A stretch of DNA of 64,000 bases from Streptomyces asoensis (lineage in GTDB: Bacteria; Actinomycetota; Actinomycetes; Streptomycetales; Streptomycetaceae): NCBI RefSeq assembly GCF_016860545.1, contig NZ_BNEB01000003.1:1984001-2048000 (forward strand), given 5' to 3'. The position numbers and the translations under genes are program-made. The first letter of the stretch is position 1. Each line of letters starts with the position of its first letter. The notes under the pieces were generated by a model. The model was not told the origin of the DNA. It searched no databases and saw only the letters and a list, made by a program, of their open reading frames with translations. Below, in pieces: positions 10,062 through 18,913 of this stretch.

Positions 10062-11012
10062 GGAGGACAGGGCCCAGACGGCGTACGCGACGGCGTCCGC
10101 GTTGCGGTCCAGGGCAGTGTCGTCGATGTTCGCCGTGGTGTCGCAGGACGAGTGGTAGCAGCGGTCGAACGCCCGTCCTGACGTGCCGCCCCACTTGGCC
10201 GCCTGCGCCGCCGTCTTGATGTAGTCGGCGCCGCTGAACAGGCCGCCCACCGGCACTCCCGCGCTCTTGAACGGGGCGTGGTCGGACCGGCCGTCGCCCT
10301 CGGTCTCGATCTCCGTGGGAATGCCGACGCCGGCGAAGTAGTCCTTGAAGGTCTTCTCGATGGTCGGATCGTCGTCGTAGACGAAGTAGCCGGGGTTCGG
10401 CGAGCCGATCATGTCGAAGTTGAGGTAGCCGGTGATGCGGGCCCGGTTGGCCGAGGAGAGGTTGTTGACGTAGTACCGGGAGCCGACCATGCCGAGTTCC
10501 TCAGCGCCCCACCAGCCGAACCGCAGGTGCTTGGTGGGGTGGAAGCCGGCTCTGGCCACGGCGAGTGCCGTCTCCAGGACGGCCGCGGAGCCGGAGCCGT
10601 TGTCGTTGATCCCGGCCCCGGCCGTCACGGAGTCCAGGTGGGAGCCGGCCATGAGGACCTTGTTGGTGTCCCCGCCGGGCCAGTCGGCGACGAGGTTGTA
10701 GCCGGTGCGGCCGGACGACGTGAACTGCTGGACGGTGGTGGTGTAGCCGGCGGCGTCCAGCTTGGCCTTCACGTAGTCGAGCGACGCCTTGTAGCCGGTC
10801 CGGCCGTGCGCCCGGTTGCCGCCGTTGGCGGTGGCGATGGACTGGAGCTGGGTCAGGTGCGCCTTGACGTTGGCCACCGGGATGTCGGGAGCGGCGGCGA
10901 TCGTCGCGGACTCGGGGGCGGGCGCCGCCCCGGCTATGGACCCGGTGGTGAGCAGGGTGGCGGCCGCGAGGACGGCGGTGGCCGTCGCGCGCCCGGAAAC
11001 GGGGAGCTTCAT
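10059..11012 (-). CDS. Secreted M28 zinc aminopeptidase (S. griseus SGAP type)
   Basis: A 317-residue secreted zinc aminopeptidase that releases N-terminal hydrophobic residues from peptides. A classical signal peptide (MKLPVSGR, a hydrophobic stretch, then AGAAPAPE) covers about the first 30 residues. All zinc ligands of the SGAP family are visible in order: GSHLDSV, GINDNGSGS, WGAEELGM, NFDMIGSPN and RSDHAPF. The ATG at 11012 is chosen because it begins the signal peptide; the frame is open 41 codons further upstream, but that part is not signal-like. Single-gene unit; an extracellular nutrient-scavenging role is inferred. Confidence 0.93.
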   Translation of the reverse strand: MKLPVSGRATATAVLAAATLLTTGSIAGAAPAPESATIAAAPDIPVANVKAHLTQLQSIATANGGNRAHGRTGYKASLDYVKAKLDAAGYTTTVQQFTSSGRTGYNLVADWPGGDTNKVLMAGSHLDSVTAGAGINDNGSGSAAVLETALAVARAGFHPTKHLRFGWWGAEELGMVGSRYYVNNLSSANRARITGYLNFDMIGSPNPGYFVYDDDPTIEKTFKDYFAGVGIPTEIETEGDGRSDHAPFKSAGVPVGGLFSGADYIKTAAQAAKWGGTSGRAFDRCYHSSCDTTANIDDTALDRNADAVAYAVWALSS

Positions 11013-11178
11013 GGTGGGGGGCTCCGAATTCCAGGGGGGACAACCATGGGCGCCCGTCGAACACCTGGGCGCCCACAGGTAATCCACAGTGATTGGGGTG
11101 ACTGGATGGTGAAGCCGTGGCCAACATTCCGTCAAGAGCGCTATCCGGACAGCGGGTTCACCTACCGGAGCCCCCCTC

Positions 11179-11664
11179 TCAGTGCACGCAGAACTCGTTG
11201 CCCTCCGGGTCCGTCATGACCACCCACTGCCCGGACGGCTCCCGCACCTCCCGCAGCACGCTCGCCCCGAGCGCCGTCAGCCGCCCGACCTCGGCGGCGC
11301 GCAGTTCCGCCCCGGGGTGCAGGTCGAGATGGAGCCGGTTCTTGACCGTCTTCGCCTCCGGCACCCGCTGGAACAGCAGCCGCCGTCCCAGCCCGGTCCC
11401 GCTGTCGGGGTCGTACGGGTCGTCGGGGTGGCGTACGGCGATCAGATCGCGGAACGCCGGGCGGCCGTGGAACTCCACCGTCGCCGCCCCCGGCAGTGCG
11501 CCGAGTTCCAGCAGCCGCTCGACGAGCGCGCTGTTGTCCTCGACCTCGTAGTGCAGCGCGCCGGCCCAGAAATCGGCCTGGGCATGGGGGTCGGCGCAGT
11601 CGACCACGAGCTTCCAGTGGACGGGCGCGGGCCGTGCCTCGGGTACTCCTGATGTCTCGGTCAT
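11179..11664 (-). CDS. VOC (glyoxalase-like) family protein
   Basis: A 161-residue protein of the vicinal oxygen chelate superfamily with two beta-alpha-beta-beta-beta modules. Typical features are WKLVVDCADPHAQADFWAGAL at the start (split here only by reading), the central LHLDLHPG, and the closing MTDPEGNEFC. Close relatives are annotated glyoxalase-like domain proteins; substrates are generally unknown and include antibiotics or small metabolites. It is a single gene between the aminopeptidase and the transporter. Confidence 0.85.
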   Translation of the reverse strand: MTETSGVPEARPAPVHWKLVVDCADPHAQADFWAGALHYEVEDNSALVERLLELGALPGAATVEFHGRPAFRDLIAVRHPDDPYDPDSGTGLGRRLLFQRVPEAKTVKNRLHLDLHPGAELRAAEVGRLTALGASVLREVREPSGQWVVMTDPEGNEFCVH

Positions 11665-11775
11665 GCGGTCACTTCTAGCAGCCCCGCCCGGGTCGGGCGG
11701 CCCCCACGCCGTGAGCGGCCGGCTCCCGCGGTCGCCGTCGGCCGCCGTCCGGCCACCCCGGCGGTGCCGGTGGAT

Positions 11776-12894
11776 CTACGGCTTCGGGAGGGGAGCGGTG
11801 CCCGCCTCCGCGACCGGGGCGCCGGGCATGTCGGCGATGCCGGGCAGGTCGCAGGCGCCGCCGGGCACGGCGGCCGCCGCGGCGCCCACGGGCTCCGGGA
11901 CCCCGGTCCCCTCGGTCCCGCCGGTGGGCTCCACGGGCCCGGCGGACCGGGCGGCCCTGGGGCCGAGCGCGCGGGCCGACCGGCGCGAGGTGCGCAGCGC
12001 GTCCCAGGTGAGCAGCACCAGCGCCAGCCACACCAGCGCGAACCCGGCCCAGCGCTCGGCCGGCATGGCCTCGTGGAAGTAGACGACGCCGAGCAGGAAC
12101 TGGAAGACGGGCGCCAGGTACTGGAGCAGCCCCAGCGTGGAGAGCGGCACGCGGATCGCCGCCGCGCCGAAGCAGACCAGGGGAATCGCGGTGACGATGC
12201 CGGTGGAGGCGAGCAGCGCCGCGTGTCCGGGGCCCCCGGTCGCGAAGGTGAGGTCGCCGTGCGCGCCCAGCCACAGCAGGTAGGCCAGCGCGGGCAGGAA
12301 CTGGACGGCGGTCTCGGCGGCCAGCGACTCGACCCCGCCGAGGTCGACCTTCTTCTTCACCAGCCCGTAGGTGGCGAACGAGAAGGCGAGGACGAGGGAG
12401 ATCCACGGCGGACGGCCGTACCCGATGGCCAGGACGAGCACCGCGGCGACGCCGACGCCGACCGCCGCCCACTGCGTCGGCCGCAGCCGTTCCTTGAGGA
12501 TCAGCACGCCCATCGCGATGGTGACCAGCGGGTTGATGAAGTACCCGAGGGACGCCTCGACGACGTGGCCGCTGTTCACGGCCCAGATGTAGACGCCCCA
12601 GTTCACGGTGATGACGGCGGCGGCGATCACGACGAGTCCCAGCCGGCGCGGCTGGCGCAGCAGCTCGCCGGCCCAGGCCCAGCGTCGTACGACGAGCAGC
12701 GCGGCGGCCACGAAGACGAGGGACCACACCATGCGGTGGGCCAGGATCTCGGTCGCTCCGGCCGGCTTGAGCAGCGGCCAGAAGAGGGGGACGAGCCCCC
12801 ACATCCCGTAGGCCGCGAGACCGTTCAGCAGGCCTATGCGGCCCTCACCCTTGGATGTCCCGGCCACGGGCCCCTCCTTGCTCACGTCAGACAT
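11776..12894 (-). CDS. rarD: EamA/RarD family transporter
   Basis: A 372-residue integral membrane protein with about ten hydrophobic segments and two internally related EamA halves; the start (GLLNGLAAYGMWGLVPLFWP) and HRMVWSLVF are hallmarks of RarD. The family is implicated in drug or metabolite export, but the substrate is undefined. A proline/alanine-rich cytosolic tail of about 60 residues ends the protein. I chose ATG 12894 because the alternative, 12933, falls within a large inverted repeat. Confidence 0.87.
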   Translation of the reverse strand: MSDVSKEGPVAGTSKGEGRIGLLNGLAAYGMWGLVPLFWPLLKPAGATEILAHRMVWSLVFVAAALLVVRRWAWAGELLRQPRRLGLVVIAAAVITVNWGVYIWAVNSGHVVEASLGYFINPLVTIAMGVLILKERLRPTQWAAVGVGVAAVLVLAIGYGRPPWISLVLAFSFATYGLVKKKVDLGGVESLAAETAVQFLPALAYLLWLGAHGDLTFATGGPGHAALLASTGIVTAIPLVCFGAAAIRVPLSTLGLLQYLAPVFQFLLGVVYFHEAMPAERWAGFALVWLALVLLTWDALRTSRRSARALGPRAARSAGPVEPTGGTEGTGVPEPVGAAAAAVPGGACDLPGIADMPGAPVAEAGTAPLPKP

Positions 12895-12917
12895 GCGTGG
12901 ACGAAGGTAACGCCGGA

Positions 12918-12969
12918 CACCCCCGGCTGTCATGTCCGTATCGCCATACGGTCATGACAGCCGGGGGTG
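12918..12969. terminator. 52-bp inverted repeat, probable terminator
   Basis: Two 24-bp arms match at 23 positions around a CGCC loop; the outer half is GC-rich and the inner half reads CCGTAT/ATACGG. It lies 75 bases beyond the quinone-reductase-like gene's stop and just before rarD, so termination of the former is likely. No T-run follows. Confidence 0.65.
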
Positions 12970-13043
12970 GTGTGGCGCGGGGGTGCCGGGCGCGCGGTGC
13001 GAGGCCCCGCGGGGGAGAGCCGCGGGGGAGTGCCCGCCCCTTG

Positions 13044-13898
13044 TCAGCCCTTGAGCGCGGCCGTGATCGCCTCGGCGAGCGGTGTGGTCGGACGGCCCGC
13101 CAGCCGGGACAGGTCGCCGCTGGACACGACGAGCTCGCCCTTCTCGATCGACGCGTCGACGCCGGCCAGGATGGCGGCGAACGCCTCGGGCAGCCCGGCG
13201 CCGGTCAGGATGCCGACGAGCACCTCGCCCGGGACGGCGTTGTAGGCGATCTTCTTGCCGGTCTGCCGGCTCAGCTCGGCCGCGTACTCGGCGAAGCTCC
13301 ACGCCTCGTCGCCGCCCAGCTCGTACGTCTTGTTCTCGTGGCCCTCGCCGGTCAGCACGGCGACGGCGGCGGCCGCGTAGTCGGCGCGGGAGGCGGAGGA
13401 GACCCGGCCCTCCCCGGCGGCGGCCACGACGGCGTCGTGCTCCAGCACCGGCGCGAGGTTCTCGGTGTAGTTCTCGTGGTACCAGCCGTTGCGCAGCAGC
13501 GTGTAGGGCAGGCCGGAGGCGAGCAGCGCCCGCTCGGTCGCTCGGTGGTCGTCCGCCAGCGCCGCGCTCAGCGAGCCCGGCGCGCTGGTGTACGCGAGCA
13601 GCGCGACGCCGGCCGCCTTCGCGGCGTTGATCACGACCTGGTGCTGGGCCGGGCGGCCCTTGTCGAACTCGTTGCCCGAGATCAGCAGCACCTTGTCGCC
13701 GGAGGCGAAGAGACTGCCGAAGGTCTCGGGGGCGTTGTAGTCGGCGACGGCGAGCTGCACGCCGCGGGCCGCGAAGTCGGCGGCCTTGGCCTCGTCGCGG
13801 ACGACGGCCGTGATCTGCTCCGCCGGAACTTTCTCCAGCAACTGCTCGACGACGTGACGGCCGAGGTGTCCGGTGGCTCCGGTGACGACGATGCTCAT
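13044..13898 (-). CDS. NAD(P)H:quinone oxidoreductase-like SDR (QorB/NmrA type)
   Basis: A 284-residue atypical short-chain dehydrogenase. The N-terminal Rossmann motif VTGATGHLGRHVVEQL binds NAD(P)H; the pattern through ALLAYTSAPGS, LLRNGWYHENYTENL and YELGGDEAWSF matches the NmrA/QOR2 family that reduces quinones. It is transcribed divergently from a DUF24/HxlR regulator, the same arrangement as qor2/qorR in Corynebacterium, which suggests induction by quinone or thiol stress. The promoter regions share an inverted repeat. Confidence 0.9.
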   Translation of the reverse strand: MSIVVTGATGHLGRHVVEQLLEKVPAEQITAVVRDEAKAADFAARGVQLAVADYNAPETFGSLFASGDKVLLISGNEFDKGRPAQHQVVINAAKAAGVALLAYTSAPGSLSAALADDHRATERALLASGLPYTLLRNGWYHENYTENLAPVLEHDAVVAAAGEGRVSSASRADYAAAAVAVLTGEGHENKTYELGGDEAWSFAEYAAELSRQTGKKIAYNAVPGEVLVGILTGAGLPEAFAAILAGVDASIEKGELVVSSGDLSRLAGRPTTPLAEAITAALKG

Positions 13899-13954
13899 GG
13901 CTCAGCAACTCCTTGTGGGGGTCTGCGGGTCTGTCTCCGACCCTAGAAGCTGCA

Positions 13955-13988
13955 CTTACCGAAAGAAAGTACCCACTTTGAAGTAAGG
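13955..13988. promoter_or_regulatory. HxlR operator candidate
   Basis: An imperfect inverted repeat with outer arms CTTAC and GTAAG and inner arms AAAGT and ACTTT sits between the divergent SDR and HxlR genes, 8 bases before the regulator's ATG. It could control both promoters. Confidence 0.55.
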
Positions 13989-13995
13989 TACTGGC

Positions 13996-14430
13996 ATGAC
14001 GGTAAGTGAACAGGTCGCCCCGGTGGATCCGCTCGCGTTCTCCGAGGCCGAGGGCATGTGCCCGCACCGGCTGGTCCTCGAGCACGTCACCAGCCGGTGG
14101 GGTGTCCTGGTGCTGATCGAGCTGCTGAGCCGCTCGTACCGGTTCAGCGAACTGCGCCGGGCGGTCAGCGCGGTCAGCGGACCGGGCCGGCCCGTCAGCG
14201 AGAAGATGCTCGCGCAGACCCTCCAGACCCTCGAACGCGACGGCCTGGTGCACCGCGACGCCAAGCCGGTGATCCCTCCGCGCGTCGACTACTCCCTGAC
14301 CGGCCTCGGCCGGGAGGCGGCGGAGCAGGTGCGCGCGCTGGCCCTGTGGACGCACACCCGGATGCCGGACGTGCAGCGGGCCCGCCGGGCCTACGACGAG
14401 GCCCGGGAGCCGCACCCCCGGACCTCGTGA
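13996..14430 (+). CDS. HxlR/DUF24-type redox-sensing transcriptional regulator
   Basis: A 144-residue winged-helix regulator. The family hallmark CPHRLVLEHVTSRWGVLVL begins at Cys22, the position of the redox-active cysteine in YodB, HypR and QorR. The wing region (VSGPGRPVSEKMLAQTLQ then LERDGLVHR) is intact. From the family it should dissociate from its operator when Cys22 is oxidised or alkylated, derepressing the divergent quinone reductase. The start codon is only 8 bases from the inverted repeat, suggesting autoregulation and a very short leader. Confidence 0.88.
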   Translation: MTVSEQVAPVDPLAFSEAEGMCPHRLVLEHVTSRWGVLVLIELLSRSYRFSELRRAVSAVSGPGRPVSEKMLAQTLQTLERDGLVHRDAKPVIPPRVDYSLTGLGREAAEQVRALALWTHTRMPDVQRARRAYDEAREPHPRTS

Positions 14431-14579
14431 CCTCGCCCGCCGACCCGGCGGTGACGGTCGGACGGTCGCCCGCAGCGGACGCCCGGACGGGTGCGCGCCC
14501 ACCGGCGTGCGCGCCCCCGGTGTGCGCTCCGGGTGGGCGCCCCCGGCGGATGCCCGCGACGGGCGCCGAGGGGGCGTAC

Positions 14580-14606
14580 GCGCCCGTGCGGTCCTCGCAC
14601 GGGCGC
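14580..14606 (-). terminator. Hairpin terminator after the oxidoreductase operon
   Basis: A perfect 11-bp stem (GCGCCCGTGCG and its complement) with a GTCCT loop, 8 bases past the beta-subunit stop codon on the minus strand. Confidence 0.7.
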
Positions 14607-14614
14607 CCTTCGTG

Positions 14615-15694
14615 TCAGCCGACGACCGTCCAGGTGTCGCCGCCCGCCAGCAGCGCCGCCAGATCGCCCTTGCCGTGCTGGTCGATGGCCGCGTCCAGCT
14701 GGTCCGCCAGCTGGGTGTCGTACACCTGCCGTTCGACCGAGCGCAGCACGCCGATCGGGGTGTGGTGCAGGGTGTCCGGATCGGCCAGCCGGGACAGCGC
14801 GAAGGCGGTGGTCGGGGACGCGGCGTGCGCGTCGTGGACCAGGACGTCCGCCTCGTTCTCCGGGGTCACCGTGACGACCCGCAGGTCACCCGTGGCCGGG
14901 TCGCGCACCACGCCCCGCGCGCGGTCCGCGCCGAAGCGGATCTGCTGCCCGTGCTCCAGCCGGATCACCGCCTCCTCGGCCGACTGCCGGTCCTTCAGCA
15001 CCTCGAACGCGCCGTCGTTGAAGATGTTGCAGTTCTGGTAGATCTCCACCAGCGCGGTGCCGGGGTGGGCGGCGGCCTGGCGCAGCACCTCCGTCAGGTG
15101 CTTGCGGTCCGAGTCGATGGTCCGCGCCACGAACGACGCCTCCGCGCCGATCGCCAGCGACACGGGGTTGAACGGCGCGTCGAGCGATCCCATCGGCGTC
15201 GACTTGGTGATCTTCCCGACCTCGGAGGTGGGCGAGTACTGGCCCTTGGTCAGCCCGTAGATCCGGTTGTTGAACAGCAGGATCTTCAGGTTCACGTTCC
15301 GCCGCAGGGCGTGGATCAGATGGTTGCCGCCGATGGACAGCGCGTCGCCGTCGCCGGTGACCACCCACACGCTCAGGTCCCGCCGTGAGGCGGCCAGACC
15401 GGTCGCGATCGCCGGCGCCCGCCCGTGGATGGAGTGCATGCCGTACGTGTTCATGTAGTACGGGAAGCGCGACGAGCAGCCGATGCCCGACACGAAGACG
15501 ATGTTCTCCCTGGCCAGGCCCAGCTCCGGCATGAAGCCCTGGACGGCGGCGAGGATCGCGTAGTCACCGCAGCCGGGGCACCAGCGCACTTCCTGGTCGG
15601 ACTTGAAGTCCTTCATGGACTGCCGGCCCTCGGCCTTGGGGACGAGCGAGAGCGCCTCGACCGTGCCCGCGCCTTCCCTGGACGTCTCAGCCAT
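14615..15694 (-). CDS. 2-oxoacid:ferredoxin oxidoreductase, beta subunit
   Basis: The thiamine-diphosphate-binding subunit (359 residues) of a KorAB-type enzyme, which oxidatively decarboxylates 2-oxoacids (probably 2-oxoglutarate) to acyl-CoA and passes electrons to ferredoxin. WCPGCGDYAI at about residue 38 supplies Fe-S ligands; GDGDALSIGGNH and the downstream NNRIYGLTKGQ form the diphosphate/Mg site. Its first 8 bases overlap the end of the alpha-subunit gene. A hairpin follows the stop. Substrate is inferred from actinobacterial homologues and is not proven. Confidence 0.92.
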   Translation of the reverse strand: MAETSREGAGTVEALSLVPKAEGRQSMKDFKSDQEVRWCPGCGDYAILAAVQGFMPELGLARENIVFVSGIGCSSRFPYYMNTYGMHSIHGRAPAIATGLAASRRDLSVWVVTGDGDALSIGGNHLIHALRRNVNLKILLFNNRIYGLTKGQYSPTSEVGKITKSTPMGSLDAPFNPVSLAIGAEASFVARTIDSDRKHLTEVLRQAAAHPGTALVEIYQNCNIFNDGAFEVLKDRQSAEEAVIRLEHGQQIRFGADRARGVVRDPATGDLRVVTVTPENEADVLVHDAHAASPTTAFALSRLADPDTLHHTPIGVLRSVERQVYDTQLADQLDAAIDQHGKGDLAALLAGGDTWTVVG

Positions 15695-17633
15695 CGATGG
15701 CCTCCTTGAGCGCCGCGGCGAGCTGCTCCGCCTTGAACGGCATGCCGTTGACCTGGTTGTACGAATGCGCGTCGACCAGGTACTTCGCCCGTACGAGCAG
15801 GGCGAGCTGGCCGAGGTTCATCTCGGGGACGACGACCTTGTCGTAGCTCTTCAGCACCGCGCCCAGATTGCGCGGGAACGGGTTCAGGTGCCGCAGGTGC
15901 GCCTGCGCGATCGTCTCTCCCGCGGTGCGCAGCCGCCGTACCGCGGCGGTGATCGGCCCGTAGGTGGAACCCCAGCCGAGCACCAGGGTGTCCGCCTCGT
16001 GCGGATCGTCGACCTCCAGATCGGGGACGGCGATCCCGTCGACCTTGGCCTGGCGGGTGCGGACCATGAAGTCGTGGTTGGCCGGGGAGTAGGAGATGTT
16101 CCCGGTCCCGTCCTCCTTCTCGATCCCGCCGATGCGGTGCTCCAGCCCCGGCGTCCCCGGGACCGCCCACGGCCGGGCGAGGGTCTGCGGATCACGCTTG
16201 TACGGCCAGAAGACCTCGGTGCCGTCGGTCAGCGTGTGGTTGGGCCCCTGGGCGAACTGCACGGTCAGGTCCGGCAGCTCGTCGAGTTCGGGGATCCGCC
16301 ACGGCTCCGAACCGTTGGCGAGATAGCCGTCGGACAGCAGCATCACCGGCGTGCGGTACGTCAGCGCGATCCGGGCCGCCTCCAGGGCCGCGTCGAAGCA
16401 GTCGGCCGGCGTGCGGGGCGCGACGATCGGCACCGGCGCCTCGCCGTTGCGTCCGAACATCGCCTGGAGCAGATCTGCCTGCTCGGTCTTGGTCGGCAGA
16501 CCGGTCGACGGCCCGCCCCGCTGGATGTCCACGATCAGCAGGGGCAGTTCCATCGAGACCGCGAGCCCGATGGTCTCGCTCTTCAGCGCGACCCCCGGCC
16601 CCGACGTGGTCGTGACGGCGAGGGACCCCCCGAAGGCCGCCCCCAGGGCCGCCCCGATCCCGGCGATCTCGTCCTCCGCCTGGAACGTCCGCACGCCGAA
16701 GTTCTTGTGTCTGCTCAGCTCGTGCAGGATGTCGGAGGCCGGCGTGATCGGGTACGACCCCAGGAACAACGGCAGATCGGCCTGCCGGGACGCGCTGATC
16801 AGCCCGTACGCCAGCGCCAGGTTCCCGGAGATGTTCCGGTAGGTGCCGACGGGGAACGCCTTCGCGGCCGGGGCGACCTCGTAGCTGACGGCGAAGTCCT
16901 CGGTCGTCTCCCCGAAGTTCCACCCGGCACGGAAAGCGGCGAGGTTGGCGGCCGCGATCTCGGGCTTCTTCGCGAACTTCGACCTCAGGAACTTCTCCGT
17001 GCCCTCGGTGGGCCGGTGGTACATCCACGACAAGAGGCCGAGCGCGAACATGTTCTTGCTGCGCTCGGCCTCTTTGCGGCTGAGGTCGAATTCCTTGAGT
17101 GCCTCGACGGTCAGGGTGGTCAACGGGACCGGGTGGAGCTGGTAGCCGTCGAGGGAGCCGTCCTCCAGCGGCGAGGCCGCGTACCCCACCTTCTGCATCG
17201 CCCGTTTGGTGAACTCGTCCGTGTTGACGATGATCTCCGCGCCGCGTGGCAGGTCGGCGACGTTGGCCGCGAGTGCCGCCGGATTCATCGCGACCAGCAC
17301 ATTGGGCGCGTCGCCCGGTGTGAGGATGTCGTGGTCGGCGAAGTGCAGCTGGAACGAGGAGACGCCGGGCAGGGTGCCGGCGGGGGCGCGGATCTCGGCG
17401 GGGAAGTTCGGCAGGGTGGAGAGGTCGTTGCCGAACGACGCGGTCTCCGAGGTGAAACGGTCGCCGGTGAGCTGCATTCCGTCACCGGAGTCGCCCGCGA
17501 ACCTGATGATCACCCGGTCGAGACGACGGACGTCCTTCGTCCCGCCCGGTTTGCGCTGTTCTCCCACGACGGACCCGTCGGTTCCGTCGACTCCGTCGGC
17601 CTGTTCCGCTGGACTGCTGACCTGACTGGTCAC
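15687..17633 (-). CDS. 2-oxoacid:acceptor oxidoreductase, alpha subunit (gamma-alpha fusion)
   Basis: A 648-residue fusion of the gamma domain (starting VIIRFAGDSGDGMQLTG, about residue 40) with the alpha pyrimidine-binding and C-terminal domains (SYPITPASDILHELS; FQAEDEIAGIGAALGA; TTTSGPG). It partners the beta subunit to make the two-subunit actinobacterial KorAB. I chose GTG 17633, preceded by GGGAGG at good spacing. A 16-bp palindrome lies 75 bases upstream. Electrons would go to ferredoxin, which matters because a nuo cluster lacking the NADH module lies 4 kb away. Confidence 0.92.
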   Translation of the reverse strand: MTSQVSSPAEQADGVDGTDGSVVGEQRKPGGTKDVRRLDRVIIRFAGDSGDGMQLTGDRFTSETASFGNDLSTLPNFPAEIRAPAGTLPGVSSFQLHFADHDILTPGDAPNVLVAMNPAALAANVADLPRGAEIIVNTDEFTKRAMQKVGYAASPLEDGSLDGYQLHPVPLTTLTVEALKEFDLSRKEAERSKNMFALGLLSWMYHRPTEGTEKFLRSKFAKKPEIAAANLAAFRAGWNFGETTEDFAVSYEVAPAAKAFPVGTYRNISGNLALAYGLISASRQADLPLFLGSYPITPASDILHELSRHKNFGVRTFQAEDEIAGIGAALGAAFGGSLAVTTTSGPGVALKSETIGLAVSMELPLLIVDIQRGGPSTGLPTKTEQADLLQAMFGRNGEAPVPIVAPRTPADCFDAALEAARIALTYRTPVMLLSDGYLANGSEPWRIPELDELPDLTVQFAQGPNHTLTDGTEVFWPYKRDPQTLARPWAVPGTPGLEHRIGGIEKEDGTGNISYSPANHDFMVRTRQAKVDGIAVPDLEVDDPHEADTLVLGWGSTYGPITAAVRRLRTAGETIAQAHLRHLNPFPRNLGAVLKSYDKVVVPEMNLGQLALLVRAKYLVDAHSYNQVNGMPFKAEQLAAALKEAIDG

Positions 17634-17707
17634 TGAACTGGACCTCCCTCGAGGTGGCTGTCCCGGCGGGCCTTCCCGAAGGTCCGCCACGGATCAACCC
17701 TACGGCT

Positions 17708-17723
17708 GTAAGGGTCGCCTTAC
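17708..17723. promoter_or_regulatory. Perfect palindrome upstream of the oxidoreductase operon
   Basis: GTAAGG and CCTTAC flank a GTCG spacer, 75 bases upstream of the alpha-subunit start. This is operator-like; a distant resemblance to iron-regulator boxes is noted but unproven. Confidence 0.4.
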
Positions 17724-17901
17724 CTCGGCCATTCGAATGACGGTCTGTGTCCCGAGACGGCCCGGCACCCCCGCTTTCATGATTTCCCGCTCCCCGGCGC
17801 CGGTCCGGCAGACGCTCCGGACCCGCGCCACGGTTTCACCGCTCGCTCGTTCGCCGCCCCCTACGGGTTCCCCCACCGGACGAAGGCACAGTGCCGTTCC
17901 G

Positions 17902-18561
17902 TCACGAATTGAGATAGGTGAGCACCGCGAGCACGCGGCGGTGATCCCCGTCGCTCGGCGACAGGCCGAGTTTCAGGAAGATGTTGCTGACGTGCTTCTC
18001 CACGGCCCCGTCGCTGACGACCAGCTGCCGCGCGATCGCCGAGTTCGTCCGCCCCTCGGCCATCAGCCCGAGGACCTCCCGCTCCCGCGGGGTGAGCCCG
18101 GTCAGCACGTCCTGCTTCCGGCTCCGCCCGAGCAGCTGCGCCACGACCTCCGGATCGAGGGCTGTTCCGCCCCGCGCGACCCGGACCACGGCGTCCACGA
18201 ACTCCCGCACCTCCGCCACGCGGTCCTTGAGCAGATACCCCACCCCGCGGCTGGAACCGGCCAGCAGTTCGGTGGCGTACCTTTCCTCCACGTACTGCGA
18301 CAGCACCAGCACCCCGAGACCGGGATGCGTCTTGCGCAGCTGGACGGCGGCCCGCACGCCTTCATCCGTATGGGTGGGCGGCATCCGCACGTCCGCGACG
18401 ACGACATCGGGCAGCGCGCCCTCCTCGCCGAGCTCCGTGACGGTCTTGACCAACGCCTCGGCGTCCCCGACCCCGGCCACCACCTCGTGCCCCCGGTCGG
18501 TCAGCAACCGGGTCAGTCCCTCCCGCAACAGCACCGAATCCTCGGCGATGACCACCCGCAC
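17902..18561 (-). CDS. NarL/LuxR-family response regulator
   Basis: A 219-residue response regulator. The receiver domain has acidic residues in AEDSVLL (about 6-12) and the phosphoacceptor Asp57 in VVVADVRMP. The C-terminal LuxR helix-turn-helix runs from LTPREREVLGLMAEG through EKHVSNIFLKL. GTG 18561 is the best start, 5 bases after GGAGG; upstream sequence in frame is proline-rich junk. The partners are presumably the two HisKA_3 kinases encoded just upstream on the same strand. Targets are unknown. Confidence 0.9.
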   Translation of the reverse strand: MRVVIAEDSVLLREGLTRLLTDRGHEVVAGVGDAEALVKTVTELGEEGALPDVVVADVRMPPTHTDEGVRAAVQLRKTHPGLGVLVLSQYVEERYATELLAGSSRGVGYLLKDRVAEVREFVDAVVRVARGGTALDPEVVAQLLGRSRKQDVLTGLTPREREVLGLMAEGRTNSAIARQLVVSDGAVEKHVSNIFLKLGLSPSDGDHRRVLAVLTYLNS

Positions 18562-18913
18562 CCTGTCCTCCACGATCCTCGGCCCCCCAGCCGTCCACCC
18601 GTTGGTCGAACCAGTCAAGCATTCCGACCACGGGCGGGGAGTCCTTCGTGCACGTTTTCCGGCCGACTTCGAAAACGGACGGACGCCGGGGGACACGGAC
18701 ACGAAAGGGGACGGGGGCGGGGGTGGGGGGACGAGGGGTTGGACGACGAGGACGACAGGCGAGGCTTGACGACCGCGAGGCTTCACTTGCGCCGAGGCTT
18801 CACTTGCGCCGAGGCTTCGCGACCACCGGGGCTTGACGAGCGGCGACGCTGCACTGCCGCCGAGGGGGCCTCGGCGGCAGTGCAGCCTCGGGTACCGGGG
18901 GGCGCCGGGCGCC
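18562..18913. other. Intergenic region between response regulator and kinase
   Basis: No gene is seen. It contains two direct copies of CGAGGCTTCACTTGCGC (about 18777-18811), a partial third, and a strong hairpin at 18848-18886. The response regulator promoter should lie toward 18600. Confidence 0.6.
18848..18886 (-). terminator. Hairpin terminator after the first kinase
   Basis: Perfect 17-bp arms (GCTGCACTGCCGCCGAG and its complement) with a 5-base loop, 27 bases past the kinase stop codon on the minus strand. It would separate kinase and regulator transcripts. Confidence 0.75.

Noticed and set aside
15603..17636. Long plus-strand frame opposite the 2-oxoacid oxidoreductase
   Set aside because: The minus strand encodes a clear KorA with conserved motifs; this frame is only its complement.
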